Below are positions 50,502 to 58,796 of a stretch of 64,000 bases of DNA, one piece after another. The notes beneath the pieces are model-generated. The model searched no databases, had not been told where the DNA came from, and saw only the letters and a program-made list of their open reading frames with translations. Made by a program: the position numbers and the translations under genes. Position 1 is the stretch's first letter; every line of letters begins with the position of its first letter. The DNA lies in assembly GCF_024256385.1 (NCBI RefSeq), contig NZ_JAMLFW010000001.1, positions 4,588,001 to 4,652,000 of the forward strand. The letters run 5' to 3'. This stretch comes from Anatilimnocola floriformis. GTDB lineage: Bacteria; Planctomycetota; Planctomycetia; Pirellulales; Pirellulaceae.

Positions 50502-51713
50502 ATGGCTCGACCTTTCAAGAAACCACCCATTGCTTGTGAATTTTACTTTTGGCACCTGCGGAAACGCGAGGGCGTTTACTATGCCGACGTACGCTACAAC
50601 GAAGTCGATCTTGGCAAACACAGCCTTAGCACTCGTGACCATGGCGAAGCCCTGGAGAATCTGAAGAAACTTGACCGGACTAAGGCGATTGAACGCGGAA
50701 AGCATGTTCCTAGCAAGTCCACCGCAACCGCCGATCTAATGATCGAAGAAGGTTGGAAATTGTACATGGCCGACCGGCAAAAGCCACAAATGTTTGGAGG
50801 AGTTAGTGAGGGATCAGCCAAACGCTACCGGACTGTGCAGCAGAAGCACATTGAGTTCTGTAGCAAACACGGCATTCATTTCTGGAACGATGTTGATGCC
50901 GCGAACACCGAAGCCTACGGCTTGTGGCTTGGCAAGAAAGATTATGCTGAGCGAACGATTTACCTCGAAGTGAACGAAGTGAAAACGGTGGTTAACTGGC
51001 TGATCGATACAAAGCGATTAGCGCCCGAGCACCGCATCGTACTTCCGCTGGTGAAGCCAGACGGTTGCGACGCTTATTGCTACACCTTCGAGCAAGTGAC
51101 TGACATGATTCTATATTGCCAATCCACCGATCTTGGCTGGCTTGCCGATGTGCTAATCGGTTTGGCGTGTACCGGCCTGCGGATCAACGAACTTGCGTCA
51201 CTCCGGTGGAGCGACGTTGATCTGAAGGCGGGGGTTCTACGACTTACCGATGAGCGCTGGAGTCATCGCCGGATCAAACTTGGGTCGGCACGCCATACAA
51301 AGGGGAAGCGGACACGTTGCCTGCCAATCCACCCTGAATTGACCAGGGTATTAGCTCGTCTTTCGAAGACAGTTGACGGTCTAATTTTTCATGGCCCGCT
51401 TGGATTGAAACTCCAAGACTCCACCGTGCTTCGGAATCTTGTGGACAACGTCATCGAGAAACTGAAATCGAAGTATCCGACGCCGGCGGGCGAGATAGGC
51501 TTCGAGCACGGCCGAGTTCACTCGATGCGCCATTACTTTTGCAGTGAAAGCTTTCGCAACGGTGCCACCGAGGCTCAGTTGCTGGAATGGCTCGGTCATC
51601 GAGATTCCAAGATGGTGGCCCACTATCGCCACTTGCGCCCCGATGACTCAAAACGACTGATGAGTTCGATGCGACTGCTTGACCTGAGTTCGGGACAGGA
51701 CAAGACGGCTTAA
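50502..51713 (+). CDS. Tyrosine recombinase/integrase, apparently intact
   Basis: About 403 residues from the ATG at 50502; AGGAGG at 50488-50493 is eight bases before it and only two before the ATG at 50496. Catalytic residues, numbered from 50496: Arg229 (TGLRINELASL), Lys269 (TKGK), His342-x-x-Arg345 (VHSMRHYFC), His368 (LGHRDSK) and nucleophile Tyr377 (VAHYRH). All are present. The N-terminal part has the usual arm- and core-binding regions. The gene is followed by two inverted repeats and then by a serine recombinase. Confidence 0.9.
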   Translation: MARPFKKPPIACEFYFWHLRKREGVYYADVRYNEVDLGKHSLSTRDHGEALENLKKLDRTKAIERGKHVPSKSTATADLMIEEGWKLYMADRQKPQMFGGVSEGSAKRYRTVQQKHIEFCSKHGIHFWNDVDAANTEAYGLWLGKKDYAERTIYLEVNEVKTVVNWLIDTKRLAPEHRIVLPLVKPDGCDAYCYTFEQVTDMILYCQSTDLGWLADVLIGLACTGLRINELASLRWSDVDLKAGVLRLTDERWSHRRIKLGSARHTKGKRTRCLPIHPELTRVLARLSKTVDGLIFHGPLGLKLQDSTVLRNLVDNVIEKLKSKYPTPAGEIGFEHGRVHSMRHYFCSESFRNGATEAQLLEWLGHRDSKMVAHYRHLRPDDSKRLMSSMRLLDLSSGQDKTA

Positions 51714-51803
51714 CTACACGTTCCCGAAAAACCAGGAGGTGCCGGCCAACTTCGGCCCAGAGGACGAGTGACGAAGACCTATGGAAGAGTGAAATCCGTT
51801 GAA

Positions 51804-51838
51804 TTAGTCCCACTATTAGTCTCACTCGCTGGGACTAA
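51804..51838. repeat. Inverted repeat downstream of the integrase
   Basis: Arms TTAGTCCCA and TGGGACTAA with a 17-base spacer that itself contains a further TTAGTC. It could be a recombinase-binding core site or part of an attachment region; it lies 90 bp after the integrase stop. Confidence 0.45.
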
Positions 51839-51845
51839 CGAAAAA

Positions 51846-51888
51846 CGCCTGTCGCAAGTTGCTGCTCTGCAACAGCTTGCGACAGGCG
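51846..51888 (-). terminator. Strong hairpin, terminator-like on the minus strand
   Basis: Perfect 13-bp stem CGCCTGTCGCAAG / CTTGCGACAGGCG with an inner 4-bp stem. Read on the minus strand it is followed by TTTTTCG, as in a rho-independent terminator facing transcription from the right. On the plus strand there is no T-tract. The remaining sequence to 52108 holds no gene; a GACGCC/GGCGTC hairpin lies just before the next start. Confidence 0.6.
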
Positions 51889-52108
51889 CTGGGTAAATCA
51901 ACGGAGAGGACAGGATTCCGCCGACCCAAAATTACAAGTCATGAGCCGGTAACGGCTTATGACTTTAACTCCTGGGCCGGCAAGGACTTGTTCATTCTCG
52001 CTTGTGCTCGTTTCTCGTCAGGGATTCTCACCTGTTGTCAACTCTCTTGTCCCACTGGGACAAGCGTAGAAGGTTGTTTCCGACGCCTCGAAATAAAGGC
52101 GTCCAGAG

Positions 52109-54064
52109 ATGCTGCGGAAATCTGAGAATGGTCTTACCCCTCGCAACGGCGAGTCATTGATCGTCGCAATTGTCTGCCGGATTTCCGGCTGTGCAAAGCA
52201 AAAGGAGTTGAGCCTCGAAGATCAAGAAGATAACGGAAAGCAATTGATCGGAGAGCTTTACTCGGGCCCGGCGGAATATCGCGTGATCGCCACCAAAGGC
52301 AAAGGTGAGAACCTGGAGCGGCCGGAACTCGAACAGATTGCGGCCGCGTACAAATCGCGAAAGTACGATGTTTTCATCTTTGACGACCTGAGTCGCCTTA
52401 TTCGCGGTGGAGAGGCGGCTCGCCTGCTCGGCGTCGGCGTCGATAACGGCACACGATCGATTTGCATCAACGATGGCATCGATACTGTAGAGGAAACTTG
52501 GGAGCAGGATGCGTTGAACGCTTGCGGGGAAAACGTGGCACACAATCAGCGAACGTCGATGCGGATCAAGCAGAAAACGATGAATCGCTTCAAGAAGTTT
52601 GGGGCGACGGCCAACCGCGCAATCATGGGTTATCTTGTGCCGGATGGTGCAAAGACGTACGCAGATTGGCAGAAGGATCCCCAACGAGAGGCAGTGATTC
52701 GCGAAGGATCGCGTCTCCTGCGTCAAACTCTAAACGGCGAGACGGTGGCAGCTTACTTTCGCGACAAAGGCGTACCGGTGGGTCCCTTTTCTCGGAACGA
52801 AAATTGGAACGGAACCATGGTGCTCCGTTACTTTCGCAATACATTGCTAAAGGGCTACCCGCAGCGCGGAAGAACGGCGACTGTAAAGCACCATGCCACT
52901 GGCAAACGCCACTCGCGAACGAACCCCAAGGGGCCAAGCTACTTTCATGCCCCCCATCTGGCGCACCTTGACCCCATCGAGTTCGATGAGCTCGTTACTC
53001 TGCTTGCCGAAAACAACAAGCATTTTAGGCGGAAAACCGAAAAGGGAGGTGATCCACGACTTGCGGTTCCGCGAAAGCGAACACGTTCATTCGGGCAGCA
53101 TGCCCGTTGCTGGTATTGTGGGCGCCATTACGTATGGGGCGGCAATGGCATCACTGACAATCTGATGTGTTCAGGTGCCCGAGAACGGAAGTGTTGGAAT
53201 TCGATCGGTTTCCCTGGAATTCTGACAGCCGAAAAGCTAGTCCAAGTCATCACCGAGAAATTGTTCGCCCTTGATGGGATTGACGACCAGTTTCGAGAAC
53301 TTGTGCAACAGGCCAATTCCGGAGGGACTGACGGTCTAACTGCACGCTGGAAGAATTTGGAACGCGATGCGGCGACTCTTGCACGCAAGAAGGAAAGAGT
53401 TACGGAAGCAGTTCTTGAATATGGAAAGTCGTCCACAATTGGGGAGATGCTTGCGGAAATCGAGAAACTTGAAAAACTGCAAGCCGCTGAACGGCACTTT
53501 TTAGAATCCGCAAGGGAACGAACAATCGATGTTCCACCGTCTAGTGGCGAATTGCGTCGTTTGCTCACCGAAGAACTTCGGCGGCTCACAGTGAATTCGC
53601 TGGAGTTCGGCGAGTTTATTCGACAACTTATACCGTCGATGCATATATATCTCGTGCGAGTTTGCGATGGCGGACATCTCTTGCCTCGGGCCAAGTGTCG
53701 CCTGGATCTCGTTGGAAACTTCCCTGACGCAGATCTAATGCCAGAATTGAAAACGTTGCTGACTACTGATATCACGCTTGACTTGTTCGAACCGCCTCAG
53801 CGAGTTCGCATTCGAAGTGATGCGGTTGGGCTGGCGGCGGAGGGAGTCGAACAACGGGAAATTGCTGCTCGAATCGCCGAGAAGCCCACTCAAACGGCTG
53901 TCTGGAAGTCTCTCGAGTTACAGCGTCGAATGGACTTGCTGCAACTGAAAACCCCTTACGAACTCGTTTTTGCGCCTCCCGCCAATTACTCAAAGCTGCG
54001 GCGCCATCTGCATCCACAGTATGTGTTCGAGCCACTGAACCGTTACGTACCTCCAGAAATCTAG
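52109..54064 (+). CDS. Large serine recombinase
   Basis: A 651-residue site-specific recombinase. The catalytic domain carries the nucleophile in VCRISGCAKQ (Ser26) and LSLEDQEDNG, with FDDLSRLIRGG near residue 93. It is followed by the recombinase domain (about 170-290), a zinc ribbon (CWYCGRHYVW ... CSGARERKC, about 335-365), and a coiled coil (about 415-500). The length fits the large serine integrase group, which moves phages and integrative elements. The C-terminal 150 residues after the coiled coil are longer than usual and include an HTH-like GVEQREIAARI. A terminator follows. Confidence 0.88.
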   Translation: MLRKSENGLTPRNGESLIVAIVCRISGCAKQKELSLEDQEDNGKQLIGELYSGPAEYRVIATKGKGENLERPELEQIAAAYKSRKYDVFIFDDLSRLIRGGEAARLLGVGVDNGTRSICINDGIDTVEETWEQDALNACGENVAHNQRTSMRIKQKTMNRFKKFGATANRAIMGYLVPDGAKTYADWQKDPQREAVIREGSRLLRQTLNGETVAAYFRDKGVPVGPFSRNENWNGTMVLRYFRNTLLKGYPQRGRTATVKHHATGKRHSRTNPKGPSYFHAPHLAHLDPIEFDELVTLLAENNKHFRRKTEKGGDPRLAVPRKRTRSFGQHARCWYCGRHYVWGGNGITDNLMCSGARERKCWNSIGFPGILTAEKLVQVITEKLFALDGIDDQFRELVQQANSGGTDGLTARWKNLERDAATLARKKERVTEAVLEYGKSSTIGEMLAEIEKLEKLQAAERHFLESARERTIDVPPSSGELRRLLTEELRRLTVNSLEFGEFIRQLIPSMHIYLVRVCDGGHLLPRAKCRLDLVGNFPDADLMPELKTLLTTDITLDLFEPPQRVRIRSDAVGLAAEGVEQREIAARIAEKPTQTAVWKSLELQRRMDLLQLKTPYELVFAPPANYSKLRRHLHPQYVFEPLNRYVPPEI

Positions 54065-54092
54065 GAAGGAACGAGAACGCTGTGGCATCAAC

Positions 54093-54120
54093 GACCCTGG
54101 CATACCGCCGGGGTCTTTTT
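54093..54120 (+). terminator. Rho-independent terminator after the serine recombinase
   Basis: 9-bp stem GACCCTGGC / GCCGGGGTC (one T-G pair), loop ATACC, followed by TTTTT. Confidence 0.85.
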
Positions 54121-54143
54121 ATTTCTTGTTACCGGAGAGTGTT

Positions 54144-54347
54144 GTGCCAATTCAAAGCCGCCCGCACAAGAAACCGGAGAATCTAATCGAAACTCCCATC
54201 CCCTCGAATACCGTGCTGCACCGCTTACTCACACTGGTCGCAGTCGCAGTTGCTGCGCGACTTCGTGACGACAGTTGGAAGAATAAGAAGTCCGCGACAA
54301 CAAATGATCAAAGTGGCGATTTGTTACGTCGTGAGACTTCGAACTGA
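54144..54347 (+). CDS. Small hypothetical protein
   Basis: A 67-residue protein from a GTG with GGAGAG five bases upstream (VPIQSRPHKKPENLIETPIP). It has one weakly hydrophobic helix (LLTLVAVAVAARL) and a polar tail. Not recognised. Confidence 0.45.
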   Translation: MPIQSRPHKKPENLIETPIPSNTVLHRLLTLVAVAVAARLRDDSWKNKKSATTNDQSGDLLRRETSN

Positions 54348-54500
54348 CTACACGCACTTATCGAATCTTTAGGCTGAATAAGCGTTCTCGTAATCGGCAC
54401 GGGGATTCAAAGGCGCGGATCATGTAACAGTGATCAGCATTCACGATGTCTTACGACTATTCCCTATTCAAGTCAATTTCAACGGAAGGAGGTTAGGCAA

Positions 54501-54704
54501 ATCAATACGCTGATTGGCTGCTTTGCAGTCACAGTTGCTGTTTTAGCAGTAGCTCTCGTGTGGCAGACGCGAATGCTTCGCGCAACTCGCCGGCTGCTGC
54601 GCAGAATTCTTACCACAAGGAGAACGAATTCCAATGAAACTACGACACATCTTGATCGTGAGCATCCCGATCGCGAGCGTGCTCGTCCAGACGGTCGGGT
54701 GTAG
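54501..54704 (+). CDS. Small one-pass membrane protein with apparent ATC start
   Basis: A perfect ribosome site AAGGAGG at 54486-54492 is followed, eight bases later, by ATC AAT ACG and an open frame of 67 codons to TAG at 54704. The product starts with a membrane helix (LIGCFAVTVAVLAVALVW) and continues with an Arg-rich tail (MLRATRRLLRRILTTRRT). No ATG, GTG or TTG lies near the site in this frame. The 3' end overlaps the next gene by 71 bp in another frame. ATC starts are very rare, so this rests on the ribosome site and the membrane-protein character. Confidence 0.4.
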   Translation: MNTLIGCFAVTVAVLAVALVWQTRMLRATRRLLRRILTTRRTNSNETTTHLDREHPDRERARPDGRV

Positions 54705-55203
54705 CAGTGACTCCCGACTCGGAGACCTGGCACAACAGGTCACGCACGAACAGGCAGCGCAGAACCAACGGATGGCGGAGTCTACGCAGAAAATCGCGCA
54801 GGGTAGTCAGCAATTGGTTGAGGCTGACGCCAAGGCCCGCCGTGACCTTATTCAAATGCAAAATGCGCTGAGACAAGACCAAGCCGAGCTTGCGAAGCAG
54901 CGCGACGCTCTCGAAATTGCGAGAGTCGAAGTCGCCGAGGACCGGCTTACCGATTCGCAGGTGGCTAATTGCATCATAGCCATCGGAGTACTAATAGCCG
55001 CCGTCGCGCCACTTGTACTGGCAGGGATCTCACTGGTGGGGCTGTGGCGAGAACCGACCCGAGAAGAAGAAGGGCACGTGCTCATTGAAGAATTGGCCCG
55101 GGAACTTATCCCCGACCAGGTTCCTCCACTTCCTCGCTTGGCGCAAAACAACATCGGCGAATTGCGTATCCAGGGACGGGATGCCGACGGCCACCGCGCT
55201 TGA
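54634..55203 (+). CDS. Lipoprotein with coiled coil and second membrane helix
   Basis: A 189-residue protein. The start MKLRHILIVSIPIASVLVQT followed by V-G-C-S-S is a lipoprotein signal with the lipidated Cys at residue 23. Residues 30-110 form a long coiled coil rich in Gln/Ala/Glu (EADAKARRDLIQMQNALRQD). A second hydrophobic helix (IIAIGVLIAAVAPLVLAGIS) is at about 113-132, with an acidic tail. It is the first clear gene of the DUF1257 cassette. Confidence 0.65.
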   Translation: MKLRHILIVSIPIASVLVQTVGCSSDSRLGDLAQQVTHEQAAQNQRMAESTQKIAQGSQQLVEADAKARRDLIQMQNALRQDQAELAKQRDALEIARVEVAEDRLTDSQVANCIIAIGVLIAAVAPLVLAGISLVGLWREPTREEEGHVLIEELARELIPDQVPPLPRLAQNNIGELRIQGRDADGHRA

Positions 55204-55245
55204 AGCAACACACAGTCTGTTGATGTTGTCTTCAGCGCATTCAGT

Positions 55246-55320
55246 CGACTGAAAACTAATTTCAATATTTCGACTGAAAACTAATTTCAATATTTCGACT
55301 GAAAACTAATTTCAATATTT
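55246..55320. repeat. Three perfect 25-bp tandem repeats
   Basis: Three back-to-back identical copies (55246-55270, 55271-55295, 55296-55320) of a 25-bp AT-rich unit beginning CGACTGAAAAC and ending CAATATTT, flanked on the left by TCAGTCGACTGA-like sequence. They end 17 bp before the DUF1257 start codon. Units of this length and spacing are typical of iterons or of binding sites for a regulator. Confidence 0.9.
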
Positions 55321-55336
55321 TCGAAAGGATCTGATC

Positions 55337-55708
55337 ATTTCCCATATCGTTTTGATAAAGACTGAGGTCCGTGATACTGCAGCGATCATCGCAGCCTGCA
55401 AGCGTCTCGGTCTATCCCCGCCAGTCAATGGCCAACACAAGTTGTTCACCTCCATGGCGTCTGGTCTCGGCATCAAGCTGCCCGGCTGGAATTACCCGGT
55501 TGTCTGCGATCTCAGTACCGGCCAAGTGCAGTTTGATAACTTTAACGGCCGTTGGGGGGCGCAGCAGGAACTCGACCGCTTCCTCCAAGCGTACGCTTGC
55601 GAACGAGCTCTTATCGAAGCCCGAAAGAAAGGCTATTCCGTCACGGAGCAATTGCTCCAGAACGGTTCGATCAAACTGACAATTCACGTTTCCGGAGGTG
55701 CGGCATGA
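55337..55708 (+). CDS. DUF1257 (Ycf35-like) protein, apparent ATT start
   Basis: A 123-residue protein of the DUF1257 family, known as Ycf35 in algal plastids and cyanobacteria; the biochemical role is unknown. Family members begin M-S-H-F-x-x-I-K-T. Here the conserved I-K-T-E-V-R-D is preceded in frame by S-H-I-V-L, and the initiating codon would be ATT at 55337, seven bases after AAAGGA. A TTG at 55352 is the only standard alternative but has no ribosome site and would drop the conserved S-H. Later blocks YPVVCDLSTGQVQFDNFNG and RWGAQQELDRFLQAY fit the family. It overlaps the next gene (ATGA). Confidence 0.78.
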   Translation: MSHIVLIKTEVRDTAAIIAACKRLGLSPPVNGQHKLFTSMASGLGIKLPGWNYPVVCDLSTGQVQFDNFNGRWGAQQELDRFLQAYACERALIEARKKGYSVTEQLLQNGSIKLTIHVSGGAA

Positions 55709-55902
55709 CAAAAATCATCGAAGTGACCGTCCTACCCAGTGGTGAAACCAAGCTGGAAACCCAGGGTTTTGCGGGAACTGAATGTCGCGATGCCAGCCGC
55801 TGCTTTGAGCAGGCTCTGGGCGTATCTGGCCAGCAAAAGTTCACCGCCGAATACCATCAACAGTTGCGATCCACGCAACAATTGCGAGAAGGCCAACATT
55901 GA
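55705..55902 (+). CDS. DUF2997-family small protein
   Basis: A 65-residue protein (MTKIIEVTVLPSGETKLETQ, then GFAGTECRDASRCFEQALG). The pattern of an I-x-V-x-x-x-x-x-G-x-x-x-x-E-x-x-G-F-x-G-x-x-C strand followed by a helix matches DUF2997, a small family I know beside DUF1257 genes. It overlaps the DUF1257 stop by 4 bp and so is made with it. Function unknown. Confidence 0.75.
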   Translation: MTKIIEVTVLPSGETKLETQGFAGTECRDASRCFEQALGVSGQQKFTAEYHQQLRSTQQLREGQH

Positions 55903-56108
55903 GCCCTGACGCTTCGCCATCGCAGCGCCAGTGTAAGAAATGTTCGCAAAAAGTACGGGCTAAATCAACAAACCGGGTTGTAGCTATCGATTCATATGCG
56001 CGCTTGCTTCGGAATCGCAGGCGGCAAGCAGCTGCCTTTCCAATCTTTACTCGCCAACGTAAGGGCCGGTGCGCGACCACCACGTCGCGCACCGGCTCTC
56101 GAATCTAA
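55899..56108 (+). CDS. Possible small C-x-x-C protein
   Basis: A TTG overlapping the DUF2997 stop (ATTGA) opens a frame starting MSPDASPSQRQCKKCSQKVR, basic and with one C-x-x-C pair. It runs through the hairpin at 56065-56096 and ends 11 bp before the AAA+ gene. The overlap and the Cys pair argue for it; the poor second half argues against. Confidence 0.25.
   Translation: MSPDASPSQRQCKKCSQKVRAKSTNRVVAIDSYARLLRNRRRQAAAFPIFTRQRKGRCATTTSRTGSRI
56065..56096 (+). promoter_or_regulatory. Perfect 13-bp hairpin before the AAA+ gene
   Basis: Stem GCCGGTGCGCGAC / GTCGCGCACCGGC with loop CACCAC, ending 23 bp before the ATG of the AAA+ gene. There is no T-tract, so it is more likely a message-stability or control element than a terminator. 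Confidence 0.7.
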
Positions 56109-56119
56109 GGAAGATTTCT

Positions 56120-57601
56120 ATGTCGCTTACAGAGCGCATGACCGAATTGGTGCGGGCCTGCTTCACAGGCTTGTGGATTGAATCGCATGAGCATGAGGAG
56201 GCGCTGGCCGAAATCGGTCAGCTTTGTCGGGAAGAGCAATGGCGTCTCGCAACTTGGGATATCGAAGATGGACTTCAGTTGCCGGGCCAAGCCGCAACCG
56301 CGGAGAATGGAAGCAGTGATCCGTTAGCGGCGATCCGGGCGCTGGCATCCTTTCCCGCTTCCGACTCCCCCACGCTATTGGTGCTCGTGAATTTTCACCG
56401 CTTTTTGCAAAGTGTCGAGATCGTGCAGGCTCTGTCGAAACAGATCGCCCACGGCAAGCAGAATCGGAGCTTCATCGTCATTTTGTCACCACTGGTTCAG
56501 GTGCCCGCTGAGCTGGAAAAGCAATTTGTGGTGCTGGAGCACGATTTACCGGGTCGTGAACAATTGACGGAGATCGCCAGGGGAATTGCCACAGAGCCCG
56601 GCGAACTCCCAGCGGCCGGTGACTTTGAACGCTTGATCGACGCCGCAAGCGGACTGACCCGCTATGAGGCAGAGGGGGCGTATAGCTTGTCGCTGGTGCG
56701 GCATGGCCGACTAAGGGCAGAGGTGCTCTGGGAACAGAAAGCACAGATGCTCAGGAAGAGCGGCCTCATTTCACTCCATCGCGGCAACGAGACCTTCGCA
56801 GAAATTGGTGGCCTCGACGCACTCAAAGCGTTTTGCCTGCGCGCGATGCGCAAGCAAGGCGAAGCAACTGCTTTGTTGCGACCGCGCGGAGTGTTGCTCT
56901 TGTCACCACCTGGCTGCGGCAAGAGCGCCTTTGCAAAGAGCCTCGGAAATGAAACTGGCCGGCCGACATTGACCCTCGAAATCGGCAATCTGTTGGGAAG
57001 CCTGGTTGGAGAAAGCGAACGGAACATGCGTCAAGCGCTGCGAATCGTCGACGCGATGGCACCGTGCGTGCTGTTCGCAGATGAATTGGAGAAAGGACTG
57101 GCGGGAGTCAGTGGCAACGCAGGAGATTCCGGAGTCGCGTCGCGAATATTTGGTCAATTGCTCACTTGGTTGAACGACCGTTCAAGCGACGTCTTCTTCG
57201 TTGGGACCTGCAATGACATTTCGCGATTGCCACCGGAATTTGCGCGGGCTGAACGTTTTGATGCCGTGACGTTCATTGACCTACCGGATCAATCGCAACG
57301 GCGGAGGATTTGGGAAATGTACCTCGCTAAATTCCATTTGAATCCTGCCCAGCAAATCCCCAACGACGACGAGTGGACCGGCGCTGAAATCCGCGCCTGT
57401 TGCCGGCTCGCTGCCCTTCTGGACCTGCCACTGAATGCCGCCGCCCAGCATGTGGTGCCGATCGCACGCACTGCCGGCGAAGCAATTGAAAAACTGAGGA
57501 ACTGGGCCAGTGGTCGCTGCTTGAGTGCGAATCGAACAGGCATTTTCCAACGGGGAACTCCGCCGCGGCGCAAAGTAGACCGTGAGGCTTCGCAGAATTG
57601 A
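56120..57601 (+). CDS. AAA+ ATPase, Ycf46-like
   Basis: A 493-residue ATPase from the ATG at 56120 (AAGGAAG upstream). Residues 1-200 are the N-terminal degenerate P-loop-like region typical of Ycf46 (PTLLVLVNFHRFL, FIVILSPLVQVPAELEKQFV). The AAA+ core has FAEIGGLDALKAF, Walker A SPPGCGKS (262-269), Walker B CVLFADELEKG (316-326), sensor 1 VFFVGTCND and arginine-finger region PPEFARAERFD. All catalytic parts are present. The C-terminal 60 residues contain the usual helical lid plus a basic tail. In cyanobacteria Ycf46 and Ycf35 co-occur; here the two families stand in one operon. Confidence 0.85.
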   Translation: MSLTERMTELVRACFTGLWIESHEHEEALAEIGQLCREEQWRLATWDIEDGLQLPGQAATAENGSSDPLAAIRALASFPASDSPTLLVLVNFHRFLQSVEIVQALSKQIAHGKQNRSFIVILSPLVQVPAELEKQFVVLEHDLPGREQLTEIARGIATEPGELPAAGDFERLIDAASGLTRYEAEGAYSLSLVRHGRLRAEVLWEQKAQMLRKSGLISLHRGNETFAEIGGLDALKAFCLRAMRKQGEATALLRPRGVLLLSPPGCGKSAFAKSLGNETGRPTLTLEIGNLLGSLVGESERNMRQALRIVDAMAPCVLFADELEKGLAGVSGNAGDSGVASRIFGQLLTWLNDRSSDVFFVGTCNDISRLPPEFARAERFDAVTFIDLPDQSQRRRIWEMYLAKFHLNPAQQIPNDDEWTGAEIRACCRLAALLDLPLNAAAQHVVPIARTAGEAIEKLRNWASGRCLSANRTGIFQRGTPPRRKVDREASQN

Positions 57602-57680
57602 AACCGAGGCGTTAAGCGAATGTATCGGTCGCGTTCCGGCTGATGCAGTATGTTCGCTAGGATTATCAGAGCGTTCACAC

Positions 57681-57902
57681 TCACAGGCCCTTCATCAACT
57701 CGGCAATTGAAATCCCTAGGGCGTTGGCAATGCGCTCGATATTCCTCAGGGCGACATTTCGCTCGCCGCGTTCAATTCCGCCCATATAGGTTCGGTCGAG
57801 CTGGCACTCATGGGCGAAGTCCTCTTGTGACCAGCCCTTAGCAGTGCGCAGGGACCGCACCCGCTGGCCGAAGTTCTCCAAGATGTCGGCCGTCTTTGCC
57901 AT
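57681..57902 (-). CDS. XRE-family helix-turn-helix regulator
   Basis: A 73-residue Cro/CI-type protein ([20 protein letters not shown], then [20 protein letters not shown], ending [13 protein letters not shown]). It is on the opposite strand inside the plus-strand cassette, and so may repress a promoter for the genes from 58065 onward. Confidence 0.87.
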   Translation of the reverse strand: MAKTADILENFGQRVRSLRTAKGWSQEDFAHECQLDRTYMGGIERGERNVALRNIERIANALGISIAELMKGL

Positions 57903-58064
57903 CTCCGGATCATGGTTACAGAGATGCCTATCGGTCGACGGACTATGAGTATCTTTTCAGTCCCGAGCTGGCTACACTGCCGAAACACAGCGCCATGTAG
58001 TCCTACGCGGAAAGCTTGCTCCCACGTCACGAGAATTCCCCAATCACGAAATGGAGATACTTCA

Positions 58065-58493
58065 ATGACCCAACGAACCTGCCAGGTCTGCGGCCGTTCG
58101 GTTCCACTTGGCGACGGAAATTGTCCTTTCTGCGGAGGCGAAAGGTCGGGACCGTTCACAGCCTCGCGAGCGCGTTTTAGCACACCGCCGGCCATCTGGT
58201 GGCTGCTTAACGGCACTGTCATTTTTTTGTTGCTGCTAAATGTGATTGTTCTGGCGCTCCCCGCACAATCCGGGGGACGGCCGGCGCCTCGCGTTCAGCC
58301 AAATTCCGCACCGATCCCCAAGACCTTTGCCGATGTACACGGGCGCGTGCAAATAATCGCGACTTCGGATTTGTTCTTCCCCTGCATCAGTTTGGGCGTA
58401 ATGTACGTCTTCACAAATCGCGCCACATCAGCCTTGCAGAAGGCAGGCATCCAGGTCGGTCTCTTGGGGGCCAATCTCAGCACCGTGCCCTAG
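58065..58493 (+). CDS. Zinc-ribbon small membrane protein
   Basis: A 142-residue protein from the ATG at 58065 (GGAG upstream). It begins with a rubredoxin-like zinc ribbon (RTCQVCGRSVPLGDGNCPFC), then a membrane helix (WWLLNGTVIFLLLLNVIVLA), a proline-rich linker, and a second hydrophobic stretch (LFFPCISLGVMYVF). Not assigned to a family. Confidence 0.6.
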   Translation: MTQRTCQVCGRSVPLGDGNCPFCGGERSGPFTASRARFSTPPAIWWLLNGTVIFLLLLNVIVLALPAQSGGRPAPRVQPNSAPIPKTFADVHGRVQIIATSDLFFPCISLGVMYVFTNRATSALQKAGIQVGLLGANLSTVP

Positions 58494-58796
58494 CGCAGGA
58501 CCCCCGATATACCGCCTTCTGTCGGGCGAGCAACGCGTCCGCCTCGCCGCCCACAATAAACGCTGCGACTAAGCCAATCGTCACACTTCGGAGCGGATCG
58601 AACCGAACTGAGTGGCGCGCCAGAGATCTGGTAGCTGAAGTTTTCTTGCTGCCGACGAGGGCTTCTCTGGCCCAAGCTGATCAGGCACCCGCTGCTCGCC
58701 ACGTTTCATGCTGCCTGCCGCCGTATGGCTAACTTCTGGCGCGCTTCTGCTTGCCATCGCGTTTACTTACCTCTTCGCTTCTTTTTGGAGACATCA
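58494..58796. other. 303-bp gap in the cassette
   Basis: No gene recognised. A GGAGA ribosome site for the next gene is at its right end. No obvious promoter or repeat was seen. Confidence 0.4.

Noticed and set aside
54501-55203. Phage spanin (Rz/Rz1) pair
   Set aside because: Overlap and lipoprotein recall spanins, but the lipoprotein is 189 residues with a second membrane helix and no lysis genes are nearby.
55246-55320. CRISPR array
   Set aside because: The 25-bp units are directly adjacent without spacers, so this is a tandem repeat, not a CRISPR.
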